In this document: positions 43,968 through 55,264 of the stretch, piece by piece | Position numbering within the stretch: the first letter of the stretch is position 1 | How the letters are laid out: every line of letters starts with the position of its first letter | Origin: Nakataea oryzae | Lineage: Eukaryota; Ascomycota; Sordariomycetes; Magnaporthales; Magnaporthaceae | Reading direction: 5' to 3' | NCBI GenBank assembly: GCA_003049435.1 | Contig: PYSQ01000064.1 | Location: 34,758 to 98,757, forward strand | DNA length: 64,000 bases | Program-made: the position numbers and the translations under genes | The notes under the pieces: model-generated | Told to the model about the DNA's origin: nothing | The model's input: the letters and a program-made list of their open reading frames with translations, nothing else | Database searches by the model: none

Positions 43968-45885
43968 TCAACTCGATTGCACTGAGCTCGCTGCAGCGTC
44001 ATCCGAAGCCGCGACAGGAGCACCATCGGCGGGTGCGGGCTTGGGCCGGATGTCCTTCCAGCCCATGCCGAACGCGGCGAGGAAGCCCAGGACGCCGACG
44101 GCGGCGACGAGGTAGAAGACACGGTCGATGGCGTTGGAGTAGCCGGTGAGCACGGCGCCCAGGTCCTCGGGCGAGACAAAGTCGCGGAAGCGTGTGGCGC
44201 CGGCGGCGATAACGGCCTCTACGTCGACGCCGGGCGCGAGCCTGGGGATCTCGGCGCGGAGACCGGTGGTGAATACGGTGTTGTAGAGCACCAGGAAGAT
44301 GGTCGGGCCGACGAACTGGGCCCAGACGAGGAAGGCCATGGCCTCGGCGATCTGCGTCATAGCCACGTTGTTCTGCACGGCAACGACAGGCTGCAGAGAG
44401 AGGGAGGTGGTTAGACGCTGGTGTCTCATATTTCTGGGCTTGAATGGGGAGTAGGGAAAAAAGCAAGACGGTAAAAGACAAGCTTACCATCTGAAAGCCG
44501 ATACCCTGGCCAAATCCAGCAATGATCTGATACCCAGCCCACTGCCCGGTCGACGTGTCTGGCTGGAACGTCGCGTACAGGCCGCTGCCGACGGCAGCCA
44601 GGACGGCGGCGATGATGGCAAATGGGGGCACGCGGCCGACCTTGGTGACGATGCCGCCGGTGACGACGGTCGCGACGAGCTGGGGGCCAATGTTGGGCAG
44701 CAGGTAGACGCCGCTGAGCAGGGCGCTGACCTGCTTGATGGCCTGGAAGTAGATGGGCAGGAAGAAGGCGCCACCGAAGACGAGCGACATGAGGAAGGTG
44801 TAGTTGAGCGAGCTGGCCCAGACGACGCGCTTGCGCACGATGGAGACGGGGATCAGGGCGTCGTCGCCCTTGTAGTAGTTCCAGGCCAGCCACACGAGCG
44901 CGTTGGCCCCGGACCCGACAAAGAGCCCGATGACGACGGACGAGTTCCAGGCGTACTGGTTGCCACCGAACTGCAGGGCCAGGAGCAGCTGCACGACGGC
45001 CGGCGCAAAGAGCACGAAGCCAACAAGGTCGAGGTGGTGGTGGATCTTGGCGAGCACCGAGCCGGCCGGCTTTTTGGGGCACTGTTCGGGGATTTTGACG
45101 AGGAGAATGGGCAGCGCCACCAGGGCGCCCAGGGGCAGGTTGATGTAGAAGCTCCAGCGCCAGGTGTAGCCCGTCGTAAAGGCGCCGCCGATCAGCGGAC
45201 CGACCACCTGGCCTAGCTGGGCGATGCCCATGGTCATGCCGATGAGGGGTGGCCGCTTTTCGAGGGCGACAGAGGCCGAAACGATGGTGATGGCGCCGTT
45301 GACGATGCCGGCAGCGCCGAGGCCAGCCACGGTACGTCCGACGATGAGCATGGCCGAGGACTGGGCCGCTCCGCAGAGTACCGATCCAATTTCGAAGAGC
45401 GCAAAGAATCCGAGGAAAGAGAACCGGAGGTTGAAGTGGTTGTAGATTTTGCCCGACAGCGGCTGGAGGGCAGCGCTGCCGAGGTTGTAGGAGCTGCCAT
45501 ACCAGCCGACGTCTACGAGCGACTTGAAGTCATCGGTGATGACGGGAATAGCCTGTCGATGTTTGATTTTGAGGGCGCGAGCGTCAGCGACTTGTCTAAA
45601 ACCACGTGCATGGACGAGGCCAGTGGTCGTGGCAAAGGACAGAACAGAATAGGAGGGAGAAGCACGTACCGTTGCAATGACGGAGATGTCGAGCAGAACC
45701 AGGAAGCAGGCCAGGGCGACAGACGCGACGATGAGGCCCAGCTTGACTCCCGAGACGTACTCGGGGGCGGGCTCTGGCTTGCCTTGATCGCCCTTCTCCT
45801 GGTCGTCGACGGCAACGACGCCCTCGGCGACCTCGCCGGCCTCCCTCCCGGCGAACTTTTCGCTGGCCATGAGCTCGGAGGACAT
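43968..45885 (-). CDS. MFS exporter, DHA2 (14-span) family
   Basis: Three exons, 45885-45670, 45552-44488 and 44390-43968, all joined in phase 0, give 567 residues. After a cytosolic N-terminus comes the first span with LVLLDISVIATAIP, which is split by the first intron and matches the DHA2 LDxTIV-x-A-x-P motif. Further motifs are GRTVAGLGAAGIVNGA near span 4, GPLIGGAF near span 5 and WRWSFYINLPLGAL. Fourteen hydrophobic stretches are present. Such transporters (AzaK- or toxin-pump-like) commonly sit in fungal metabolite clusters and export the product for self-protection. The gene is divergent from Zn2Cys6 regulator 1. Unlike its neighbours, its promoter shows no clear CGG-N10-CGG copy. Confidence 0.88.
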
Positions 45886-46861
45886 GTTGGACTCTGATTG
45901 GCCACGGAGCTTTGCGGCACCCTGATGGGCAGACAGGCTTGTGGAAGGATCAGGTCAGGCGGAGAGCGTGAACGTTGCGCAAGATGGTGACCAGTGGGTG
46001 TCAGTGGTCGTGTGGCTGGGGCTTGGTAGCTGGACCGTTTTGATCGAGGCCGCAACCCGAGATGCGCGCACACAAATACATGATTTCTTAGCCTATCCCT
46101 CGCCTGCAGCAGTTAGAGATGGATTTGTAATGGTGCCTGCGCAGGAAACCGACGCAATTACCGTAGCAGGCATGCAACGCAGCGAGGGCGGCTCCGGTTC
46201 GTGAACATCTCGGGCGTGCGCTGTGCTGGGGAAGGCCTGGCGACGCAAACACGAGGGGGCCAGAGGTTGAGCCGGAGCAGGCACCGTGCCGGGTCCGGCG
46301 GCATCGTTCTGGGTCTAGACGGGCGCTCCCTGAATGAGGCAGGTCCAGCGCCACGCCCGCATCAAACGCGCCAAATTCAGCCGCATCCGGCGGCCGCTGT
46401 CGGATTTAAAGCGCCAACAGGCATAATTCCCGTGCTGACAGCTTACCAATAGCTGCTGCGCTGAATGGCCGCCGGCACCGCCTGCTCCTGCGCGCTGCGC
46501 ACAAAGGCCTCCCTCCGTTCCCGCCGGAACTGCCTTCCCTCCTATCCCCCCAGCGCTTGCACCCGACTTCCTTCCTCCAGCCCGTCGCGAGACAGGCACA
46601 CGCGCAGGCACAGGCACAACGTCCATCCACCCCAACAGCCGCGTCCCCAGGTACCCATCACCTATCCCGGCCGGCCAATCTCGAGAGCGAAGCAAGCAAG
46701 CCGGCGCGCGCAAAAGGTCACCCGAGCCTCACGTGGCCGCCAGAGCTAGCCTGATCCGAGAAGCCAAGGGGGCGGCCCGTCCCCGGATTGCCGCTCCTCC
46801 ACTGACTGCACAGGCAGCGCTCGAGGGCTTGTCGTTTTCGGCCCGCTTCGCCCCCACCAGA
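45886..46861. other. Divergent promoter of DHA2 transporter and regulator 1
   Basis: A 976 bp GC-rich intergenic region. Several isolated CGG triplets occur (for example CCGGAGC near 46273), but no pair with the cluster spacing and flanks. No gene was recognised. Confidence 0.35.
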
Positions 46862-49283
46862 ATGGACAGTGCGGCGGCGGCAGCAGCTGGCTCCAATCTC
46901 GGGGCCGCCATGTCTCAGACGGCGGCAACCGCCCTGGCGCCGGCGCCCAAGGCGTGCGGGAACTGCGCTCGGGTCAAGTGCAAATGCATTTATCGCCAGA
47001 ATGGCGACGGCTGCGAGAGGTACACAAGATTATGCGGGCTGCCGGGCCTCCCTTGCTTTTGCTTCGTTATTAGACAGCACCGACCCCGCCCTCCATCCCG
47101 GCCCCCGATGTTGAGATCGTGGGCCTGTATCTTCTCCATAGCATGTCTGCCTGCTGCAGTAGCACATACAATAATGGCCCGTACCAATGACCAAAGTCTA
47201 CCGTCTGACTGACTGACGGGCTCCCGGAGCAGATGCCGTCGTCTCAACAAGCAATGCACGCCCTCGACGTTGGTCAGGCGCCACAAGCAGTCGAAGCGTC
47301 TCGAGGCATCGCGGGCGGCCAGTCTTGAGGATAGATTCGACGAGCTTTTATCGTTCCTTCGCTCGCGGAACGTTCTTGTCGGCGATGTCCCATCTCTGGC
47401 CAGAGGGGACGACGTCGCCGACGATGCCCCGAGTCCCGACCCCGAATACGAGACTGAGCCCGAGCGGGCGCCGGGACTGGAAACCGGCAGCCCCGCAGTC
47501 GTCATCCCAACACCGGGCTCCTCCGGGGCCGGATCCGTCAGTGTGGCAATTTCCACGCCGGCCTCGGCACCCGTGGCGGCCCCAGCACTGTTTCCGCTAG
47601 CGCACGATCCCTCAGACGAGCCCACGGCGCTTGAGGCCGAAGAGTCGCTGCGTCGGTTCCGCGAAGACAAGGCGGTAAGGAGACGCCCACACTCACACTT
47701 TCACCTGTCTATCCATCACCACAGGTTGGTGGTCTGCATAAAAGTCGCGCCACCGTCGCTAACACAAACAACTGCCGCCCGGAAAGCTCTTCTTCCCCTT
47801 CGTCTACATCCCGCCGTACATGACCGCGCTGCAGCTCCGAGCCGCGTATCCGTTTTTGTGGCTCAACATCATGTGCACGGCGGCGGCCTCGCCCAGGCGG
47901 CGCCTTGCCCTCGGAGACCGGATCCGCAGCATATTGTTCCAGCGAGTCGTCGCGGACCGTGAAAAGTCCATGGACCTCCTCCTGGGCCTGCTCACCCTGC
48001 TCGCCTGGTCCCACCTGCAGCGCAAGGACAAGATCCACACCGGCCTCTTCTCGCAGCTCACTGTGCTGATGGTCTACGACCTGGGACTGCACAAGCCGCC
48101 CGCCGAGCATGTTCCGCGCTCCACCTCCTGCCGCGGGAGTGCCAACACGAGGAAGGATCTTACCAGCGAGGATCGCAGAGCCGTCCTGGGTGCCTTTTTG
48201 GTAACTTCAATGTAAGTCTCCAGCGCCACGTCGTATTGATGAGTTCTATCGCTGCGGCTGCTGACACATCGCCCCCGGCCCTCGCCAAAACCGGGCGCAC
48301 CACCACCACCACATAGGACATCATATGTGCTTAATGGCGCCCCAGGGCTCAATTGGTCAGCACACCTCGATGGATACCTCGCGCAGCTCATCCAAGAGAG
48401 CGCACTGGAGCAGGACAAGATACTGGTCGCATTGGTGCGCATGCAGCTGATCGTCGATCAGCTGCAGCAGAGGGCATCCTCGGGCCCCACCAAGGAACAG
48501 CTACCCGACATTTACCTCGCGGCCCTTCGGGCACAGCTCCAAGCGATCGTCAACGAGGACGGCATCGACGGCCCGGCGTCGAGTCACCCGGCAGTGCTCC
48601 AGCACTTCCACTTCACATGCCTCCTCATCAACGAGGCCGCCACCCCGGCCACTGGGCCGGCATCGGGGCAGCAACAGCAACAGCAGATGCGGTCCTTCAA
48701 CGAGCCCGACTTTGGGCGCTTCGATGTGTACCAGCAACAGCTGAACGCCGTCAGGTCGTGGCTGGATGTCTTCCAGTTGACCTCATTCCCGCTCAAGCGG
48801 TGCATGCCCTTTTACAGCTTCGCGCAGCTCGTGCGCTGCATGGTCAGCCTGCACCGGCTGACCCTCGTCGTCGACGACCCCTGCTGGGACAAGGGTTCGG
48901 TGCGCCGGACCCTGGACCTCATCCCCACGCTCGACGTGCTCATCGCCACCTTTGAGCACCTCCGCGCGGCCACTTCGCTGCTGTTGCCGGACCTGGGTGA
49001 GGACGAGGCCTTCATGTGGGGTGTGGTCGTGTTCCAAAACATGAAGATGGTGTGGAGGGACGAGGTCGCGGCTGCGTCGGCGGCGGCGGCGAAAGTCAGC
49101 CTCTTGCCCGGCGGCGGAGCGTCGGGTGCCGCCGGGGGCTTTGTTGATGGTGGGATGCAGCAGGCTGGCGGGGTTGGCGGTGCCGGCGGCTTCCCTGACG
49201 GTACCGGCGGAACGCTCACGTTTCCAGACTACGGATCTGACGGCGCCTGGACCATCTGGATGCAAGACCCGTTCAACTTCTAA
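46862..49283 (+). CDS. Zn2Cys6 transcription factor 1 (fungal-specific)
   Basis: Four exons, 46862-47019, 47233-47674, 47787-48211 and 48317-49283, give 663 residues. The zinc binuclear cluster uses Cys32, 35, 42, 51, 54 and 61 (CGNCARVKCKC...CERCRRLNKQC); the first intron (47020-47232) interrupts it, a common position in these genes. A short basic linker (RRHKQSKR) and a coiled-coil-like stretch follow, then an acidic, proline-rich region. A helical middle domain begins at FFPFVYIPPYMTALQLR and is typical of fungal secondary-metabolite regulators. The C-terminus is Gly/Ala-rich. Its place between transporter and SDR suggests pathway control. It or regulator 2 may bind the CGG-N10-CGG element, because Zn2Cys6 dimers read paired CGG triplets. 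No motif copy was seen before the gene itself. Confidence 0.88.
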
Positions 49284-49787
49284 GCGACGATCTAAGCGCA
49301 GGGAGCATAACAAAGAAATGGGAGGGTGGCATGGATGTCCAAGTCAGCCGCGCCGTAAACTGGAGCAAACAATTTTACGCTTTTCTCCGGGCTTTCAGGA
49401 TGGTGGTGCACATTTGCCGCGTGGGGTGTATAGTTTGCCTCGGAGCTAGGGATTCTTCCTCGGGGTATCTCTCCCGAAAGCTCCTGCAAAGCCCAATTGG
49501 GCGTCTCGGGTCAACAACTCGGCCCTACAGCGCCATTTTGCTTTTTTCTCTGACGGGAGGGGGGGCGTGGGGGGAAGGGAGCGCTGGACAAAATGGTCGT
49601 TTCTGCGCCGATAAGACCGCATGAGGCCCCTGGCCGGCCGGGGGTATAAACACCGGCAAGACAACCCGGCGGGGAAGGGTCCAAACCCCATCAAGCGCCC
49701 AACTTACAGGGACGTAAATGGTATCCTTGCCCGCGAATCACAGGCAATCAACAAGCGAGCTGAGCCGCACGAGTGCAGCCCGGCCGG
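49284..49787. other. Intergenic region with SDR promoter
   Basis: About 500 bp between regulator 1 and the SDR. A TATA box is listed separately. No motif pair with cluster spacing was found by eye. Confidence 0.35.
49645..49650 (+). promoter_or_regulatory. TATA box of the SDR gene
   Basis: TATAAA inside a GC-rich context, 138 bp before the SDR ATG. Confidence 0.5.
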
Positions 49788-50923
49788 ATGACACCATTCA
49801 GCAACAGCAGCGCCGGCGAGAGTAAGCCGCGCAAAAAAACGGCGCTGGTGACGGGATGCAGCGCTGGTGGGCTGGGATACGCCCTGGCCCAGGCGCTTGC
49901 CGAGTCGGGATACCACGTCTTCGCCACCGCGCGCGACCCCTCCAAGGCCGCGTCGCTTCTCATGCAGGAGGGACAGGAGCACGAGAACACGGGATGTAGG
50001 GGAGGGGCGTCGTCGTCGTCGTCGTCGTCCTCGTCGGTCGATGGCGCCAAGCAGCCGCAAAGCCGCAGCATCGAGCTGCTTCCGCTCGACGTCACGTCGC
50101 GCGAGTCCATCGGCGCCTGTGCGGCAAAGGTCGAGCTCGCCACGGGCGGCCGGGGACTCGATGTGCTCATCAATAACGCCGGCGCGGCGCTCGTCATGCC
50201 CCTGCTCGACACGGACCTGGACCGGAGCCGCCAGCTTTACGAGGTCAACGTGTGGGGCATGCTGGCAGTCAGCCAAGCTTTTTCTCCCATGCTTATCGTG
50301 GCCGGGGGTGTCATGGTCAACATCGCTTCGCTCGCGGGGCAGGTTCAGATGGCTTGGCAAGGCAAGTTTTGTCTCCACCCAGGAAGGCGCTCAATATGGG
50401 TTGGTTGCAACGCCCTTCAGCCCCACAAGCTAACCGAATCCCGCCACATGCACGTACCTACCACCAAGCAGGCGTGTACAACAGCTCCAAGGCTGCCACC
50501 ACCTTTATCTCCGAGACATTGCGCATTGAGCTGGAGCCGCTGGGGGTGAGGGTGCTGACGGCAATGGTAGGCGAGGTCGAGACCAACATCTACGCGCCGC
50601 GCCACGACAGCAGCGACGGCAGCAGCGACGTCGGCGGCGGCGGCGATCGAGTCGACCGTTTCGAGCTGCCGCCCGGGTCGCGGTACAAGGCGGTCGAGGC
50701 CACCATCGCCAGGCAGTCGCGCGGGGAGCTGCAGGTCAGCAACGAGGCGGCCGAGTCGGTGGCGCGCAAGCTGGTCGCCGACGTTGTCGCGGGGCGGCGT
50801 GGCAAGGTCTGGCACGGCGGTGTGGCCGGGACCGCAAAGTACGCGTCGTGGCTGCTGCCCTCGCGCCTGTTCGAGTGGCTGCTGCACCGGGAGAGGGGCG
50901 TCTACCAGCTGAAGAAGGAGTGA
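49788..50923 (+). CDS. Short-chain dehydrogenase/reductase with a GC-AG intron
   Basis: Two exons, 49788-50361 and 50472-50923, give 341 residues. The cofactor motif TGCSAGGLG is at residues 22-30, NNAG follows mid-domain, a serine lies in NIASLAG, and the catalytic pair is Tyr194/Lys198 (YNSSK). The TGCS-x-GG-x-G form recalls Ayr1-like NADPH reductases. A run of nine serines from a TCG repeat (around 50010-50037) sits between beta strands and is probably a loop insertion. Splicing works only if the donor is GC (G|GCAAGT at 50362): the junction then gives WQGVYNSSKAA, exactly the expected family sequence, whereas no GT donor keeps frame. In the pathway it could reduce a ketone or oxidise an alcohol of the polyketide; the direction is unknown. 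Confidence 0.85.
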
Positions 50924-51681
50924 TGGGTCGTTTTTTGGTACATGTGGGGCCTGACTGCTCAGCACGCTGAATGGACGACGACGCGCAGATGCGACAGGGG
51001 CTACCCGGTTATTTGCAAAGGTGGCGCGACTTGGTGCGCGGACCGTCTTGCATGGCCCGAGTCCACTTACCTGGCGAAGCCGCGGGCCGTTGAGAGCTGA
51101 GATATGCTGCTCACGCACGATTCAGCACACAGTCCTCCCTGCTCACGTTCATTTTGGTATGCCACTGCAGTAGGTCCTGTCGGGGGATTTTGGCCCGCGA
51201 AAGGGATCCGTCTTACGTGCGTGGCGTGGAGGTCAGAAAAATCCATGCATAGCCACCGGATGGAGCTGCATTCTGTACGTACCTTAAATCTCAGGTACGT
51301 ACCTTGGCTCCTCTACGGTGTACCTTTGTGAATGCTAGGTCTAGATAGATGCCATCCACAAACCTCGGTTGACTTACACCATAAGACGATCCCATTTGCC
51401 CTTGGTTGCTACGAGTCGGCACTTATTGTGATGTTTGTGCCAACATAGATACCAACCGTTTTTTTTTTCTCTTTCTTTTTTCGTGCAAGATCTCCGATAC
51501 TTTTAAACCCCGACCTATGACACCATCCATCGTTCTTTCCCTGCCTGCCTAGCGGGAAGGAAGAAGCAAGAAGCAAGAAACAAGTCCAGCACGGGCGGAG
51601 CAGCCACCTATTTTTACACACTCCCCTGGGCGTCTGCCTTCTTTCTGTAAAAAAAAAGGCGAGATCCAGACGACGCTCTTG
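50924..51681. other. Intergenic region upstream of regulator 2
   Basis: About 760 bp containing the short GTACGTACCTT direct repeat listed separately and a polypyrimidine tract near 51461-51481. No gene was recognised. Confidence 0.35.
51275..51305. repeat. Two copies of GTACGTACCTT
   Basis: GTACGTACCTT occurs at 51275-51285 and again at 51295-51305. The inner GTACGTAC is self-complementary. It lies about 380 bp upstream of regulator 2; the role is unknown. Confidence 0.6.
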
Positions 51682-54356
51682 ATGCCGCCCACGGCCGCCA
51701 GGGAAGCAGGGGCGAAGAAGTCATCGTCGTCAACGGTTGCTGGCGACGATTCCAGCCTGTCCAATGCCGCAACGAAGCGGCCACGACAGAACCCGGGCCC
51801 GGCGTGCCAGCAGTGCCGGGTCAAGAAGCTACGGTAAGACGCCCTTGCGTGTCCACCCTCGACGCACACAAAGCTCATACCTTGCTTTTTTTTGCCAGGT
51901 GCGACAGGAAAAAGCCGTGCGGCTGGTGCACCGACGCCGGTGTGCAGTGTCACGTCGACAAGACCCCTCCGCAGCGAGGACCGAAAAGGGGCTACCTCAA
52001 GGTGCTAAGATCTCGAATAGCTGCACTCGAGGCGCGGCTCGGCAGCCAGGACGGCACGGGCCCGGCCGGCCCAGACGGGGCCGACCACTCTCTGGACCTC
52101 GACCTCGACCTCGACGAAGGCGACCTCGAGGCAGACTCGCCCTGTCCGTCGCCAGCAAGCGACCCAAGAGCCGACTCGCCACTAACGGCGGACGTTTGCC
52201 GCTTCCCCAACGATGACATGTTCTGGCCGCACTTACCTACCGACCTGCCGGTCATGGTATCACCACCGCCGCCGTGGTCCCAACCCATCGACCATGTCGC
52301 CGCCATGGACGTTAACCAGCACTCGATGGGCAATGTCAGCATCTCAGCCCAGCCGGCGCTTCCGCCGCTGGAGGTGCAGATGCCAAGCATTTCGCCGTTG
52401 ATGCGAACAGATTTGTATGCAACCCAGTCTCGCATGGTGCCAAGTCTATCTTGATTGCTTGGTTACCACCTCGCATTCGCATGCCTTCTTTGGGGGAACG
52501 TCGGACTAATGCGCACCCATGGTGTGTGGCCATCAATACTACACAGGGACCAACTCTATTTTGACCGCGTACATGCCTTCGTGCCCATGTTGCAAAAGGC
52601 ACGCTACATGAGGCGGGCAGCCAGGTGTAGAAGCCAGCGGCAGCCTACGGCAGCAGCAGCGACGGCGTTTTACTCAACCTCATCCTCCTCGTCCTCCTCA
52701 TCCTTGTCGAGCCCATCGTCGTCTTCGCAGTCGCACTCGTGCCTCCAGCTCGCCATGTGGACGATGGCTGCCGCGCTCTCTTCGCAGTTCCACCAGCTGC
52801 GCAGCACTCTCTACCTAAACACACTCGAGCGTCTCAAGGCGCTCGAGCTTGCGCCGCCACCCCCACCGCCCCGCCGCGCGAACACTGCCGCCGCTGGCGA
52901 CCAAGAGGACGAGGACGTTGGGGCCGCCGGCAGGCTCGAACAGGCGCAAGCATGGATCTTGATTGCTGTCTACGAGTTCATGCAGGCCGGCGGCTTTCAG
53001 CGCGCCTGGGCGAGCGCCGGCCGCGCCATTCGTCTCGTGCAGCTGATGCGACTGCATGAGCTGGACGACCATCCGCAACGTCGGCAGCAGCAGCAGCAGC
53101 ATCAAAGTCGGCGTTTGTCTCGGCAAGGTCTGTCACATCAGTCACATTTTAACAGCAGCGATTCCGAGCCCGACGCAGTCGCCCTTGAAGAGAAGCGCCG
53201 CACATTCTGGGTCGCCTTCTGTCTCGACCGCTTCAGCTGTGTCGTCGATGGCCTGCCCTTGACGCTTGGCGAGCTGAAAATCTTGACCCGCCTGCCATGC
53301 CCAGAGGATGTATTTCAGAGCAACGCCGTGCTGAATACACCGATGCCGTTTCTCGCCCAGGTCACAAACTTGGCAGACGGCGACTGCACCAGCACCGGCA
53401 GCAACAGCACACTCCCGTCGCTCGGCCAGTCCATCGTCTTCACCGCGCTCTGGGGCCACGTCGTAGCCCACCTGCAAGAGTCGATGCGGTACGGCGGCCA
53501 TCAAGAGCAGCATGATCCACCGGACGGCGAGCCTGATACCTCACTTCTCGCAACGCCGCCCTTGTCTCGAGCATCGTCCTCGGCACCGACAACGACTGCC
53601 GCCGCCGATCTTTGGGCGCGGCAGGTTTTGCTCGACCAGGCGCTCACGCGCCGCATGCTTCATCTGTACCGGAGCCACAAGCCCGAGGCTATCCACGCCG
53701 ATCCCATGCTCCACTTCACCAGCATGATTGCCCACGTCTCGCTGCTGTCTCTTTGCAACGCGGCGGACTGCCTCGCCGCCCCTCCAAGCGGCGCAGGCAG
53801 CACCACCTCAGGAGGTGGAGACGACGCACCAGCAGCCGAGTACAAGGAGATGGCTGCCAGCTATCGGGTCCGCGGTCCGGCAGCCGCGCGGGAGATGGTG
53901 AGGCTATCGCAGGATCTTGCCCACTTCGGCTCCTTCAAGGTAATAATACCAATAGCCATGTGGTTACGCATTCTTTTCCAATTCGTACCACAATCACGCC
54001 TGTATCTCCAGCGCCACCCCATTTTGGCCCCGATCACTGCACACTCATAAGCCACAGCCTGCATCGTGCCTTCTTCTTTCAAGTCGTCTATCCCGAGATG
54101 CATCATCTAACCAGCTCAACATCTCTAGACTCACCTCTTCGCCCCTATCCCCCTGGGTGTATGTCGTGAGTATCTTTTAGAGCTCAAAGGCTGCGACTCG
54201 TCCGCCGACCAAGACATCCGGACTATAGAAGAGGCCCTGCGAGAGCTCAAGGAGGTCAATGCCATGGGCCAGGAAACCCCCGTGGCCACATTAGGGACGG
54301 TTGACTGGGACGACGCAACGGCCGCGGTCCTAAGTGCCGACTGCTTGATTTGCTGA
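51682..54356 (+). CDS. Zn2Cys6 transcription factor 2 (fungal_trans domain)
   Basis: Four exons, 51682-51833, 51899-52414, 52547-53939 and 54129-54356, give 762 residues. The zinc cluster uses Cys42, 45, 52, 58, 61 and 68 (CQQCRVKKLRCDRKKPCGWC...C), split by intron 1. A coiled-coil-like segment (VLRSRIAALEARL) gives dimerisation. The fungal_trans domain starts at DQLYFDRVHAFVPML and includes the RRTFWVAFCLDRF signature. Poly-Ser and poly-Gln runs are prominent. The last intron (53940-54128) was chosen because its acceptor (CTCTAG) yields THLFAPIPLGVCREYL, matching the family, whereas retention gives a different 37-residue tail with a stop at 54050. Directly upstream of the PKS on the same strand, it is a strong candidate for the pathway regulator. 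Confidence 0.85.
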
Positions 54357-54804
54357 GAATCCACTAATGCGTTGAACGTAAAGCAGTCAGGAGACTCCGC
54401 CTCGGAAGAGCAAAGCGACGGGTATGGCTAAACGGAACCACCAAGGAAAAGAAAACCTTCAATAATTTCAAGAGCTGTAAATGTGAAGATAGATTTTTGA
54501 AAGAAAAACAGATGGCAACATGTTTAATTCCCAAGACTCTTGAGTATTTCATTTCGGCCCTATTTTTATGAATGTATAGTCCTCGTGGGTCGTCTTGCAG
54601 GTTACATCCAACTGTACAAAGTGTACCAAGTGCGTAGGGCACTCTCATCTCGATTTTCTGCCCAGCACGCTCTCCAGGCCTCTACGCCGAAGTTTGTAAT
54701 CTTCCGTCACGGTTGCTCTACATGTTATTCTACACCAATCTCTGCTGACTCAAGAAAACATCAACTGGCGTTTCCTTGACGACGAGCCAGAAAGGAAGGC
54801 AAGC

Positions 54805-54826
54805 AACTCCGAGGTATAACTCCGGC
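54805..54826 (-). promoter_or_regulatory. Cluster motif in the PKS promoter, CGG-N10-CGG (reverse)
   Basis: On the minus strand CCGGAGTT is followed by CGGAGTT; CGG triplets at 54824-54822 and 54811-54809 are 13 bp apart. The site lies about 440 bp before the PKS start codon. Confidence 0.55.
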
Positions 54827-55086
54827 CTGCTTCCACACTTCAGCCGTGCTTATGGGGCGGGTCGGAGGTGAGTCCTTGTTTCAAGCTGCACATCTGACTA
54901 TGATTCTGGTCCTCCGATTACTGCCCGGAGCCTTGCCAAGTTGAATGAGCACCAGCTCACTCCGTGAGTGTTACTAACCGGTCTTGTCACATGTTCGCTG
55001 GAGATAAGGCACCTACATTGGCGAATTTCAAGGGACTCGGGGGATTCATCACATGTCTGATAACAGCAGGCAGCTGACACGAGTCT

Positions 55087-55092
55087 TATAAG
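55087..55092 (+). promoter_or_regulatory. TATA-like box of the PKS gene
   Basis: TATAAG within CTTATAAGCGG, 173 bp upstream of the chosen PKS start. Confidence 0.35.
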
Positions 55093-55264
55093 CGGTCAAC
55101 AAGGCCGGCTTTTTTCCACGCCAGTTTCATAGGTGTTACGTCCATCAAGGTCAACATTTCGTATAGCAGCCGACCCTTGTCTTGGCCCTTCAACGGACAT
55201 AACCATCTACAACAACCCCATATATGCGATCTCAACGTCGTACAAAGACCAAGGGAGAAGAAAC

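Larger units (their letters stand above)
54357..55264. other. PKS promoter region
   Basis: About 900 bp between regulator 2 and the PKS, with a cluster motif (54805-54826) and a TATA-like site (55087-55092). No other gene was recognised. Confidence 0.5.

Noticed and set aside
46265..46310. CCGGAGC and CCGGG pair upstream of regulator 1
   Set aside because: The triplets are too far apart compared with the 13 bp of the others, and the AGTTT flank is missing.
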